A stretch of DNA of 45,256 bases from Bradyrhizobium sp. (GTDB lineage: Bacteria; Pseudomonadota; Alphaproteobacteria; Rhizobiales; Xanthobacteraceae), in assembly GCF_030646015.1 (NCBI RefSeq), contig NZ_JAUSLT010000170.1, forward strand, positions 1 through 45,256, written 5' to 3'. A program made the translations under genes and the position numbers. This document shows positions 33,975 to 43,320 of the stretch, one piece after another (the stretch's first letter is position 1; every line of letters starts with the position of its first letter). The notes under the pieces are model-generated. The model saw only the letters and a program-made list of their open reading frames with translations. It was not told where the DNA came from and did no database searches.

Positions 33975-34182
33975 TTACGCATCAAGCCATTGAGATTTGC
34001 GCTGTCGTCCATTCGGTGCGACGACCCGTGGCGCCGCCGGCCCGACCGGCTGTGGCATCGCCGCAACAGGCCGGCCGCAAAACCGGCGTCCTGCGCCTTC
34101 GGGCATAATGCGTTTCGCGTCGCTCCAAGAACCGCATCGTCATTCCCGCTAGCGTTCACGCGCTGCAACAAGGGAATTATCG

Positions 34183-36813
34183 ATGCCGACTGGAATGCCG
34201 ATTGGAATACAGCCCCGCGCGCAAGACTCTGCGGTCGGAAATATCTTGCGCGACAGGCTGCTCGTCACCACCGCGCTGGCGCCGCTCGTGCTCGGGGGAC
34301 TGCTGTCACTGGCCCCCGGCCCGGCGCGCGCCGCCTGCACGGTGGTCGGCACCGGCACCATCGGCGCACTCGATTCCAACGATGTGGCGACCTGCACGGG
34401 CCTTGGCAACACCGATCACATCAATGCCACGGGCCAGACCAATGTCACGGTCAACATCGGTAGCGGCGCCACGACGTCACTGACGCCGGCCGCCGGAATT
34501 CCGGCGATCGTTTTCGACAACACATCGAATTCGAATGTGGTCGTCAATGATCAAGGAACAGCCTCAACCTATAGCGGAGCGCTTCTCCTCTCCAACGGCG
34601 CGAACAACAACAATGTGACGATCGCGGTCGGCGGGGTTGCGGAGGGCACGGGCAATGCCGAAGCCGCGATCGTCATCGATAATTCGAATGGCAACCTCGT
34701 TAACGTCAGCGGATCGGTGGTCGGCCCCGGGGGGACAGTGACAGGGCTCCGAATAGCCGGAACATCGACCGGGAATATCATCACTATCTTCTCGGGCGGA
34801 TCGGTGACCGGCGGCCATACTGGAATACAATTCATTGCCGGCGGCAATTCCATCTTCAATGCCGGCACAATTTCGGGCGGCTTCAATCTCGGCATCTCCG
34901 GCTCTGCCGGGATCGACACCATCGTCAATTCCGGGATTATCTCCGGGCCCGACGCGATCGACCTGTTCGGCGACAACGATGTGCTTACCCTTGTTTCCGG
35001 GTACGCCATCACCGGGAGCGTGCTTGGCGGCACCGGCACCGATACGCTGGGGTTTGGCGGGACCGGCAGCGCCACATTCGACCTCAACAGTCTAGGGGCC
35101 GGGCTACAGTATCGGGAATTCGAATTGCTGCAGAAAAGCGGCTCATCGGTGTGGACGCTGACCGGCACCACCGCTTTCAACGGCGCGATGACATTGAGCG
35201 CCGGCGGCCTGATCGTGAACGGCACCCTGCCGTCCGTCGTCACGGTCGATGGCGGCTATCTCGGCGGCACCGGTACGGTCGGCGGTCTCGTCGTCAACAA
35301 TGGCGGCACGGTCGCGCCCGGCAATTCGATCGGTACCATCAACGTCGCCGGCAACGTCGCTTTCAACGCCGGCTCGACCTATCAGGTCGAAATCAACGCC
35401 GCGGGCCAATCCGACAGGATCGCGGCAACCGGCGCCGCGACCCTCAATGGCGGCACGGTGCAGATCGTGCCTCTCGGCACCGGATTCCTCGCCAATACCC
35501 AGTACACCATCGTCACCGCGGCCGGCGGCGTCACCGGCAGCTTCGCATAGCTGGCGCCGCTGACGACGCCGCTGGCTTCCGGGCAGCTCAGCTACGACGC
35601 CAACCATGTCTATTTCCTGCTGCAACAGGTCGCAGCCTTTGGAACCCTGACCGGGCTGACGCCGAACCAGTCTGCCGTCAGCACGACGCTGGACCAGGCA
35701 CAGCTCGGCGGCGCGTCCGGACCGCTCGCCACTGCCATCAACACGCTCGCCGCGCTCAACACGCCGGGCATCAAGGCCGGCCTCGACGATCTCGCCGGAC
35801 AGATTCACGCGGATGGACGCCGCTTCACGGTCGACCAGGCCACAGCCTTCCAGAATTTCATGTGGAACGCCGGCACGCAGTCACGCGGCGAGACGGTGCG
35901 CGTATCGACCTCGTCGGCCTCTTCCTACGCTCTGGAACCGGCGGACCCGATCGGCAAGTCGCTTGGCGCGCGCCGCGCGGCGCCGGCGCAGAGCGTGTGG
36001 TTCGGCGGTTATGGCAATTGGGACAGGGTGGCGGCGACCGACATCGCCTTTGGCTACAACACCGGCGGCGGCGGCGCCGCGCTCGGTGTCGATCTGTGGA
36101 ACAGCCCCGGTTTCACCGCCGGCCTCGCGGCCGGCGCATCGACCGGCAAGCTGCGGTTGGCGGGCCGCGCCGACCGCATCGAAGCCAATGCCGGCCATGG
36201 CGGGTTCTATGCCCGCGGCGAGAGCCACGGATTCAATCTCGCATCGGCCATCAGTTATTCGTTCGCGGCGCTCGACTCCTCGCGCGCGATCGCGTTCCTG
36301 GGACAAACCGCCACCGGCTCATCCCATGCCAGCACGTTTGCCGCCACGCTCGGTGTCGCACGGCCATTCCAGTTCGGCGGCATCACGGCCGAGCCCTTCG
36401 CCAACCTCGACTGGTACGCGACGAGGCACGATGGTTTCAATGAGACCGGTGCGCCCGGCGTAAATCAGACGGTGCAGGCTGGCGGCTTCGACGCGCTGTT
36501 CGGCACTACGGGGCTGCGCATGGTGCATCAAACCGTGATGCCTAACGGTGTTGCGGCGCAGTTCGGCGCGACGCTCGCCGTGCGCCATCAGTTTTCCGGC
36601 AACGCGCCGGCCATGACCGCGGCCTTCGAGGGCGCGCCGGGAATTCAGTTCGCGATCTCCGGTGTCGAACGCGCCCGCACCACGGCGCTCACCGGCGTCG
36701 AGGCGCGATGGGATCTCACTGCCACGACGTCGTTCAGGACCTCTTACGAGGGCGCGTTCGCACCGGGCTTCGACCGGCACACCCTGCGGGGCACAATTCG
36801 CAGCGAATTCTGA
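34183..36813 (+). pseudogene. Autotransporter interrupted by an in-frame amber codon
   Basis: A type V secreted adhesin-like protein, 876 codons in all. The signal peptide covers about residues 22-50 (to ARA), after an extended N-region. The passenger (to about residue 455) is Gly/Asn/Thr/Ser-rich beta-helix sequence with TIVNSGIISGPDAI-type repeats. A TAG at 35548-35550 stops it after GVTGSFA, while the same frame stays open for another 420 codons, past LAPLTTPLASGQLSYDA, through an outer-membrane autotransporter barrel (VWFGGYGNWDRV, GAALGVDLWNSPG) and ending in Phe, as barrels do. AGGGA precedes the start. Either the gene has been silenced, or it depends on amber readthrough; a separate barrel start at ATG 35860 would have no signal peptide. 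Confidence 0.82.
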
Positions 36814-36822
36814 GCCGGCCTC

Positions 36823-37812
36823 CTACTCCACCTTGCCGATCTTCTTCACCGCCGCGATCAGCCGCGCGGAATCCTCCGCGACGAACTTTGAAAATTCCGG
36901 CGCGTCCAGATAGGCGACCGGGCTGCCGGCATTTTCGAAGGTCTTCATCACTTCCGGACTCTTCGCCGCCTGCGCCATCGCCTCGCGCAGCCGCGTCATG
37001 ATCGGCGCCGGCAGCGCGCTCTGCGCGAACAGCCCGGCCCAGATGTAGAACTCGACGTCCTTGTAGCCGAGTTCCCGGAAGGTCGGCAGATCGGGAAAGC
37101 TCGAGACCCGCTGCGCGCCCCAGTTCGCCAGCACGCGCATCTTGCCGTCGTCGACATGCTGCTTCAGGGTGCCCGGCGCCGACGCCATCGCCTGCACCGT
37201 GCCGCCGAGCAGCGCCGTCAGCGCGGGACCGGCGCCGCGGAACGGCACATGCAACAGCTTGATGCCGGCGGAGGCCGCGAACATTTCCATCGCCACATGC
37301 AGCGTGCCGTAGGGACCCGACGAGCCGTAGGGAATCTGGCCGGGGCGTTTCCTGGCGTCGTCGACGAAATCCTGCAGCGTCTTCCACGGCGCCGAAGCCG
37401 GCACCGCCAGCAGCGTGGGATCGGCGAGCACGCGCGCGACCGGCGCGAATTGCGAGACTTCGTAAGCGACGGGACGGCCGAACAGCCGGTCGGCTTCCGG
37501 CAGCACCGCCAGCGACGACAGCGTCATCAGCAGGGTGTAGCCGTCGGGCTCGGCGCGCGCCGCCGCCGCGTTGCCGACCGAGCCGCCGCCGCCGCCGGCG
37601 CGGTTGTCGACGATGACGGGCTTGCCGAGAATTTTCTCCAGCGCCAGCGCCACCGGCCGCGCGGCGAGATCGGCCTGGCCGCCGGCCGGGAACGGCACGA
37701 TCATGGTGATATTGCGCGAGGGCCATGGGCTTTGCGCGAATGAGGCATTCGAAAGCGCGGTTTGCACCAGCGGCAATACGGCGGCAGCTTTCAACAGTTC
37801 GCGACGGTTCAT
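36823..37812 (-). CDS. Bug/TctC-type periplasmic binding protein
   Basis: A 329-residue tripartite tricarboxylate-transporter binding protein (Bug family). It has a signal peptide with twin Arg (MNRRELLKAAAVL, cut after SFA, residue 26), then ITMIVPFPAGGQADLAARP and the GKPVIVDNRAGGGG loop that binds a carboxylate, both classic. Many Bug proteins have no membrane genes beside them and act as sensors or scavengers; none is visible here. GGGGAG precedes the ATG. It lies 75 bases after the LysR gene on the same strand, and converges on the autotransporter with nine bases between. Confidence 0.93.
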   Translation of the reverse strand: MNRRELLKAAAVLPLVQTALSNASFAQSPWPSRNITMIVPFPAGGQADLAARPVALALEKILGKPVIVDNRAGGGGGSVGNAAAARAEPDGYTLLMTLSSLAVLPEADRLFGRPVAYEVSQFAPVARVLADPTLLAVPASAPWKTLQDFVDDARKRPGQIPYGSSGPYGTLHVAMEMFAASAGIKLLHVPFRGAGPALTALLGGTVQAMASAPGTLKQHVDDGKMRVLANWGAQRVSSFPDLPTFRELGYKDVEFYIWAGLFAQSALPAPIMTRLREAMAQAAKSPEVMKTFENAGSPVAYLDAPEFSKFVAEDSARLIAAVKKIGKVE

Positions 37813-37887
37813 GGTGGTTTTCTCCCCGGTAATGTTGTTCTGGTTGTTGGCGGGCAGCGTACCGGAATTCGCTGGGTGGGCAAACGC

Positions 37888-38805
37888 CTACGAAGATTTC
37901 CGCTTCTTTCCTTCCGCCAGACGCTTCGCCAGAAACTCCGCCAGCACCTCGACGCGGGCGGGGCGCGGGCCGCCGGGTGGGGTCACCAGATGCACGGCGC
38001 CTTCGGGCTGCTTCCAGTCTTTCAGGATCACCTCGACCTTGCCGGAGGCAATGGCGTCGCCGACGATGAAGTCCGGCAGGTCGGCGATGCCCAATCCCGC
38101 GAGCAGCGCCGGCATGACGGCTTCGCCGTTGTTGACGCGCAACTGGCCCGCCGGGCGCACGCTGGCCTGTTCGCCGGACGCATTGGTGTAGTGCCAGATC
38201 CCGGGCGTCGAGAGATAGGCGTAGCCAAAACACTTGTGTTCGGCGAGATGCATCGGATGCGTCGGCCGGCCGTGACGCGCGAGATAGGCCGGCGTCGCCA
38301 CGGTGTAGCGCGGCATCGCGCATAGCCGGCGCGCGATCAACGAGGAATCCGGCAGCCGCGCGATGCGCAGGCCGGCATCAAAACCCTCGCCGATCAGATC
38401 GACGGTGGCATCGCTGAGATGCAGATCGATCGAGACCTCGGGATATTGCTCGAGGAAATCCGGCAACAACGGTGCCACGTTTCGGACCCCGAAGGTCATG
38501 GGCACCGCGAGCCGCACCAGCCCGCGCGGCGTGGCCGATTGCGCCAGCGCCTCGTTTTCTGCCGCCTCGCCGTCCGCCAGCAGCCGTGCGGCGCGCTCGG
38601 CCAGTTTTTGCCCCGCATCGGTCAAAGCGAGCCGCCGCGAGGTGCGGTTGAACAGCCGGGCGCCCAGCCGCCCCTCCAGCCGGGTGACCGCCTTGGATAC
38701 CGTCGCCTTGGACAGCGCCAGTTCGGTCGCGGCCGCCGCAAACGACCGTAATTCCACGACTTTTGCGAAAATCGCGAGGCCTTCGAAGTCCGGCAGTTTT
38801 GCCAT
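37888..38805 (-). CDS. LysR-family transcriptional regulator
   Basis: A 305-residue regulator. The N-terminal winged helix is clear (LAIFAKVVELRSFAAAATEL, then SKATVSKAVTRLEGRLGARLF), followed by the LysR substrate-binding domain. It is divergent from the pirin gene across 155 bases containing two inverted repeats, the usual arrangement for a LysR regulator of a pirin/quinone-stress gene pair. It may also be co-transcribed with the Bug protein downstream. Confidence 0.93.
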   Translation of the reverse strand: MAKLPDFEGLAIFAKVVELRSFAAAATELALSKATVSKAVTRLEGRLGARLFNRTSRRLALTDAGQKLAERAARLLADGEAAENEALAQSATPRGLVRLAVPMTFGVRNVAPLLPDFLEQYPEVSIDLHLSDATVDLIGEGFDAGLRIARLPDSSLIARRLCAMPRYTVATPAYLARHGRPTHPMHLAEHKCFGYAYLSTPGIWHYTNASGEQASVRPAGQLRVNNGEAVMPALLAGLGIADLPDFIVGDAIASGKVEVILKDWKQPEGAVHLVTPPGGPRPARVEVLAEFLAKRLAEGKKRKSS

Positions 38806-38833
38806 CGGTGCTCGCCCTATTGGACCTATTTTT

Positions 38834-38867
38834 GAAACAATGTGTTTCGATAGTTTCTATTTCTATC
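38834..38867. promoter_or_regulatory. Two inverted repeats in the LysR-pirin gap
   Basis: GAAAC-aatgt-GTTTC (38834-38848) and GATAG-(9 bases)-CTATC (38849-38867) abut each other. Such paired dyads, with a T-N11-A-like core, are what LysR-type regulators bind in divergent gaps. They lie 94 bases or more before the pirin ATG and 29 bases or more before the LysR start. Confidence 0.5.
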
Positions 38868-38960
38868 ATACCGGCGGAGGCATATCCATTGCTCCAACGG
38901 AAATCGAACGACGGATCTGTCGACAGCGATTTCCAAAGTTCAAACCAAAGGGAATATTCC

Positions 38961-39659
38961 ATGATCGAACTCAGGCCTTTTGAACAACTCGGCGGCGCCG
39001 ATCACGGCTGGCTGAAAGCCAAGCATCATTTCTCGTTCGGCAGTCATTACGACCCCAGCAATATGGGCCATGGCAGCTTGCGGGTGTGGAACGACGACGA
39101 GATCGCGCCGAACAGCGGCTTTCCGGCGCATCCCCATGCCAATATGGAGATCATCACCTATGTCCGCGAAGGCGCGATCACCCATCAGGACAGCCTCGGC
39201 AACGAGGGCCGCACCGAAGCCGGCGACGTGCAGGTGATGAGTGCGGGAAGCGGCGTGCGTCACTCCGAGTACAATCTGGAACCGACGCTGACAAGAATCT
39301 TCCAGATCTGGATCGAGCCGACCACGCAGGGCGGTCAGCCTACCTGGGGCGCCAAGCCGTTTCCGAAGTCGGACCGGTCAGGAAAATTCGTCACCATCGC
39401 CAGCGGCTTTGCGGCCGACAACGATGCGCTGCCGATCCGGGCCGATGCGCGGGTGCTCGCCACCACGCTGAAGGCCGGCGAAAGCGCAGAGTATGCGTCC
39501 GACAAGGCCCGCAACCTCTATCTGGTACCGGCCGTCGGTAGCGTCGAAGTCAACGGCGTGTTCATCAACGCCCGCGACGGCGTCGCGATCTCGGACGAGG
39601 CAAGGCTGACGATCACCGCGCTGGAGGATTCGGAGCTGGTGCTGGTCGACGCGGCGTAA
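38961..39659 (+). CDS. Pirin-family protein
   Basis: A 232-residue bicupin. The N-terminal cupin holds the metal ligands His57, His59 (PAHPHANMEI), His101 and Glu103 (GVRHSEYN). Pirins of this class act as quercetin 2,3-dioxygenases or as stress-linked regulators; both are reported in the family. AAAGGGA lies eight bases before the ATG. The frame is open to 38763 but the upstream part runs into the control region. Confidence 0.92.
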   Translation: MIELRPFEQLGGADHGWLKAKHHFSFGSHYDPSNMGHGSLRVWNDDEIAPNSGFPAHPHANMEIITYVREGAITHQDSLGNEGRTEAGDVQVMSAGSGVRHSEYNLEPTLTRIFQIWIEPTTQGGQPTWGAKPFPKSDRSGKFVTIASGFAADNDALPIRADARVLATTLKAGESAEYASDKARNLYLVPAVGSVEVNGVFINARDGVAISDEARLTITALEDSELVLVDAA

Positions 39660-39675
39660 GGTTCCTCATCTCGTC

Positions 39676-39758
39676 ATGCCCGGGCCTGACCCGGGCATCC
39701 ATCCTCTTCACGTAAATTCTCGCGAAGCGAGATGGATTGCCGGGTCAAGCCCGGCAAT
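39676..39758. repeat. Two hairpin repeats between pirin and wrbA
   Basis: ATGCCCGGG-cctga-CCCGGGCAT (39676-39698) and ATTGCCGGG-tcaag-CCCGGCAAT (39736-39758) flank a smaller TCTCGC-gaa-GCGAGA hairpin (39718-39732). It is a typical dispersed repeat of Bradyrhizobium-type genomes and may end the pirin transcript. Confidence 0.8.
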
Positions 39759-39806
39759 GACGACCTCTTTTTCACTCTCGCAAACCCAACCACACGGAAA
39801 ACCACC

Positions 39807-40406
39807 ATGACAAAAGTCCTCGTTCTCTATCATTCCACCTACGGCCATATCGAGACCATGGCCAACGCCATCGCCGAAGGCGCGCGCGAAGCCGGCGCCA
39901 CGGTCGATATCAAGCGGGTGCCGGAGCTGGTGCCCGAAGCCGTCGCGAAAGCCTCGCATTACAAGCTCGATCAGGCGGGCCCCGTGGCTGACATCAAAGA
40001 CCTCGTCAATTACGACGCCATCATCGTCGGCACCGGCACCCGCTTCGGCCGGATGGCATCGCAGATGGCGAGTTTCCTCGACCAGGCCGGCGGCCTGTGG
40101 GCCAAGGGCGCGCTGCACGGCAAGGTCGGCGGCGCCTTCACCTCGACCGCGACCCAGCATGGTGGCCAGGAGACAACGCTATTCTCCGTCATCACAAACC
40201 TCCTGCATTTCGGCATGACCATCGTCGGACTGAATTACGGCTTTGCCGGCCAGATGAAGCTCGACGAGGTCACCGGCGGTTCGCCCTATGGCGCCACCAC
40301 CATTACCGGCGGGGATGGCAGCCGCCAGCCGAGCGAAAACGAACTGGCGGGCGCGCGTTATCAAGGACGCGTGATCGCGGAGACCGCGAGAAAGCTTTAT
40401 GGCTGA
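39807..40406 (+). CDS. wrbA: NAD(P)H:quinone oxidoreductase WrbA
   Basis: A 199-residue flavodoxin-like FMN enzyme that reduces quinones by two electrons, avoiding semiquinone radicals. The FMN loops are LYHSTYGHIETMA and GTGTRFGRMASQM, with AFTSTATQHGGQET and the ATTITGGDGSRQPS end typical of WrbA. Its place two genes after the LysR/pirin pair suggests a joint stress role. The next repeat may insulate it from pirin, so co-transcription is uncertain. Confidence 0.95.
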   Translation: MTKVLVLYHSTYGHIETMANAIAEGAREAGATVDIKRVPELVPEAVAKASHYKLDQAGPVADIKDLVNYDAIIVGTGTRFGRMASQMASFLDQAGGLWAKGALHGKVGGAFTSTATQHGGQETTLFSVITNLLHFGMTIVGLNYGFAGQMKLDEVTGGSPYGATTITGGDGSRQPSENELAGARYQGRVIAETARKLYG

Positions 40407-40410
40407 TGCA

Positions 40411-40442
40411 AGGGCGGTATTCCCTTTCGGGAATGCCGCCCT
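40411..40442. other. Long hairpin just after wrbA
   Basis: AGGGCGGTATTCCC (40411-40424) pairs with GGGAATGCCGCCCT (40429-40442), one G-T pair, around TTTC. It begins four bases after the wrbA stop and lacks a T-run, so it may act as a T-poor terminator or protect the 3' end. Confidence 0.7.
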
Positions 40443-40676
40443 ATCTCGATCACGGGGATCGACGGATATTGCCATGATCGAAATTCTTTTTGTCTATCAA
40501 TTGGTTCGCAAACCGCTCGAGGCGCTGGCGCGCCGCTGGTATTGCCGTAGTCCGTTCTGCGCGTCGCGGGGACGGCGGCAATGCCCGGGTTGCACCGATT
40601 TGTGAAGCGACGTGACGATTCGTGATGCCTCATGTCGTCACGACATCGGCGACAGAGCCCATCAGCGAGTCTGGGT

Positions 40677-41624
40677 ATGAACCACGCCCCGCATGTTCAC
40701 TGGCCGGAATTGCCCACCGCGGCATGGCGCGACACCTATGCCACGCTGCATCTGTGGACGCAGATCGTCGGCAAGATCCGGCTGGTGCGCTCGCCTTGGC
40801 TGAACCATTCCTGGCATGTCGCGCTTTACGTCAGCGCGCGGGGGTTGACGACCTCGCCGATCCCGGACGGCAACAGGACATTCCAGATCGATCTCGACTT
40901 CATCGATCATGCGTTGCGCATCACCACCAGCGACGGCGCACAGCGGCAGTTCGCGCTGCCCGGACACTCGGTCGCGAGTTTTTATGCCGGCGTCATCGCC
41001 GCGCTCGCCGAACTCGGCATCGACGTTGCCATCGACGAGACGCCCAACGAATTGCCTGACCCAATTCGGTTCTCGCAAGACAGCCGGCATGCTTCCTACG
41101 ATCCGGACGCGACAGGTCGTTTCTTTCAAATCCTTGTCAACGTCGACCGGGTATTAAAGCAGTTCCGCACCGGCTTCCTCGGCAAGGCAAGCCCGGTGCA
41201 TTTCTTCTGGGGCAGTTTCGATCTCGCGGTGACGCGCTTTTCCGGCCGCCGCGCGCCGCGCCATCCCGGCGGCGTGCCGCATCTGTCAGATGATGTCGCC
41301 AGCGAGGCCTATTCGCACGAAGTCAGCAGCGCCGGCTTCTGGCCGGGCTCGGGTGCTGTCGATTACCCCGCGTTCTATTGCTATGCCTATCCCGAACCGG
41401 CGGGCTTTCGGACGGCCCAGGTGCGTCCCGACGCCGCGTTCTTCAGCGAGGCGCTTGGCGAATTCATCCTGCCCTACGACGCCGTGCGCACCGCCGCCAA
41501 TCCGGACCAGGCCTTGCTCGGATTCCTGCACAGCAGCTATGAGGCCGCGGCCAATGCGGCGCAGTGGGACCGCGACGCGCTGGAATGCGCGCCGGGAAAG
41601 CCGGGCGTGGTGCGGCAGATCTAG
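40677..41624 (+). CDS. DUF5996-family protein
   Basis: A 315-residue soluble protein matching DUF5996: HWPELPTAAWRDTYATLHL, then GKASPVHFFWGSFDLAVTRF and SSAGFWPG-type blocks and a PEPAGF string. The family has no established function; the highly conserved Trp, His and Asp positions suggest an enzyme. The ATG at 40677 opens the conserved part; an in-frame start at 40632 is possible. The ribosome-binding site is weak for both. Confidence 0.8.
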   Translation: MNHAPHVHWPELPTAAWRDTYATLHLWTQIVGKIRLVRSPWLNHSWHVALYVSARGLTTSPIPDGNRTFQIDLDFIDHALRITTSDGAQRQFALPGHSVASFYAGVIAALAELGIDVAIDETPNELPDPIRFSQDSRHASYDPDATGRFFQILVNVDRVLKQFRTGFLGKASPVHFFWGSFDLAVTRFSGRRAPRHPGGVPHLSDDVASEAYSHEVSSAGFWPGSGAVDYPAFYCYAYPEPAGFRTAQVRPDAAFFSEALGEFILPYDAVRTAANPDQALLGFLHSSYEAAANAAQWDRDALECAPGKPGVVRQI

Positions 41625-41728
41625 GACGTCAATCTTCATTCCGCGACGGCGCTTGCCCAAGGCGCGTTACAAAAACGCCTCAAACGGGGATGTCTGTGCA
41701 GCGACTGCACGGCGCGAACACGTCACGC

Positions 41729-42055
41729 TTAGGGAAGTCCGCGCCAGCCCAGGGCCGTCGTGATATCGGATAGCGGAAAGCGCGTCACGCCAAACCGCCG
41801 CTTGTAGGCGTAGATGCCGATGCTGAAGTCGACTTCACGCACACCGCCATAGTGCAACGCCGCCATGGCCGCTCGATGATCCGCCGGCCCGGCGAACAGT
41901 TCGACCATTTCTCGCCGGCATTGCTGATGCGCAGATGAATAGCGCATGCCGCGGCGGATGCCGAGCAGTGTTGCGACCACCTCCTCGCCCACGGTCAGCG
42001 CCGACACGACGGTAAAGCCACTATGGATGCCATCATTGAGCAGATGCCCGAAGGA
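41729..42055 (-). pseudogene. Remnant of a GNAT (CelD/BcsL-like) acyltransferase
   Basis: The translation resembles the C-terminal end of an Acetyltransf_6/BcsL-type acyltransferase, but split over frames. In one frame HLLNDGIHSGFTVVSALT and VVATLLGIRRG are visible, then in another LRISNAGEKWSNCSPGR (about 41871-41945), and then the first frame again, VDFSIGIYAYKRRFG, ending ITTALGWRG. So at least two frameshifts flank a middle part, and the N-terminal two thirds are missing. The 5' end breaks off near 42060 where the sequence becomes AT-richer and a new set of genes begins, which looks like a junction. Confidence 0.72.
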
Positions 42056-42118
42056 TCTCGGTCGGGGCCTTTGTCTTACTTAATGAAAATTGGGTTCGTT
42101 CTGCCAATTAGTGCGTTT

Positions 42119-42532
42119 TTAAACCTCCTGCATCTGCAGAAACAAACGTTTCTTACGGGATGACGCCCTCTTCTCGTAGCGGTCGATGCGCTGCAAGCTC
42201 TGCAGCGACATCAACACCGAAGCGCTTGCGCTAGCCCGTTCGGCCGCTTCAAGGAGTTTCTCGGTCAGCCGGCTGCGCACGGTGTGGACCGACCTCGTCC
42301 GATATTCAGCAACCGCGAGCAGGCGCGCTTCTCGTTCACAGTGGCCAGCCTTGCGCAGCAGGTTCGTCAAGACTTCAACGGAACGGACCGCAGCTGGATC
42401 CTTCCGGAAGTTCGCTGCCAGCCCGTGGCTGGTGGCGTTTCGGCTCGCACGCATCTTGCCGCCGATGCTGCGGGGCCCGCGGCTTTTCTGGGCATTAGTC
42501 CTGTTGGCGGCCAGTTGTTTTTCAGATGCCAT
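42119..42532 (-). CDS. Basic protein of unknown function (second gene of pair)
   Basis: A 137-residue, Arg/Lys-rich, helical protein. The N-terminus (MASEKQLAANRTNAQKSRGP, then GKMRASRNATSHGLA) is the recognisable block of a common rhizobial hypothetical family; the C-terminus is rich in Arg and Ser. GGGGAT lies between the upstream stop and its ATG, spaced four bases. Its function is unknown; the basic N-terminus suggests nucleic-acid binding. The frame extends upstream to 42814 but only inside the partner gene. Confidence 0.7.
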   Translation of the reverse strand: MASEKQLAANRTNAQKSRGPRSIGGKMRASRNATSHGLAANFRKDPAAVRSVEVLTNLLRKAGHCEREARLLAVAEYRTRSVHTVRSRLTEKLLEAAERASASASVLMSLQSLQRIDRYEKRASSRKKRLFLQMQEV

Positions 42533-42539
42533 CGATCCC

Positions 42540-43148
42540 CTACTCCGCCACATCACTGAATTCACCGTCAATGATTTGCTGGGAGGTTTTTTCCAAGCGT
42601 CTCGCCATAAACTCATCCCGCCGTTGAACCTCCCGCAAGATGGCCATCCGTCGGAATTCCCGGTCGGCAATCGACTTGTCGAGGACTTGCAGCTCGGCGA
42701 CACACAACGAATAGGCCTTGCCGAGTATGGAAGCGACATCGTGACCACGAGCGGCGAGTCGTTCATCAATCTTGGCGCCGAAAGCGGGGTCCGTTGACCA
42801 GCGGCGAGCCTCATTTCGTGCGTCTAACATGTTGTACAAAGTGTCTCTGTAGGCATCCCGGGGATCGTAGGTTGATTTCATAAGCTCCTCAACGACCTCG
42901 ATTTGCTTGTTCAGAATCAACGCGGCCTTTGCCACCTGAAGCCGGCGAGCGTCCAACGCAAGACAGGTGACGTCGTTGGCACAGAACCAATCCACGATGT
43001 CCCGAGCCCCTACCGATACGGCAACGGCCAAAAGTATTGCATCGTAGTGATCGCGCTTTTCATTCCGCCAGAGCACGGGCTCGCCCAACAGATTTGCAAT
43101 CTCGACGGGAATTTTCCGCAGCGGTGGCGCGTTATTGACTTCGGACAT
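42540..43148 (-). CDS. Protein of unknown function (first gene of pair)
   Basis: A 202-residue soluble, mostly helical protein, mildly acidic in parts. The start MSEVNNAPPLRKIPVEIANLLGEP and EPVLWRNEKRDHYDAILLAV resemble rhizobial hypothetical proteins that recur in front of the MASEKQ-type gene. GGGAG precedes the ATG by five bases, and the next gene starts seven bases after its stop. No known domain or motif is visible. The two look like a mobile, multicopy two-gene unit. Confidence 0.72.
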   Translation of the reverse strand: MSEVNNAPPLRKIPVEIANLLGEPVLWRNEKRDHYDAILLAVAVSVGARDIVDWFCANDVTCLALDARRLQVAKAALILNKQIEVVEELMKSTYDPRDAYRDTLYNMLDARNEARRWSTDPAFGAKIDERLAARGHDVASILGKAYSLCVAELQVLDKSIADREFRRMAILREVQRRDEFMARRLEKTSQQIIDGEFSDVAE

Positions 43149-43320
43149 GACGGCTCCCTTTTCGCCACGCGACGGCTACACCAAGGCATCGATCGCAATG
43201 CGGCAAGAACCGAGCGGGAAAACTTATCCCCGATCTTATTTTTCCTTTGGGAAGCTCAGCAGGCCTGCAAACAGGATCCGGCGGCATTGTTAAGATGAGG
43301 GCGATTCGAGGAGACTCGAG

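Noticed and set aside
35860..36813. A separate gene for the autotransporter barrel, starting at the internal ATG.
   Set aside because: It would have no signal peptide and no ribosome-binding site; the frame is continuous with the passenger apart from one amber codon.
40399..40605. A small plus-strand frame overlapping the wrbA stop codon, with a possible internal start at 40474.
   Set aside because: It spans the hairpin after wrbA, has no good ribosome-binding site and a Cys/Arg-rich, non-family tail.
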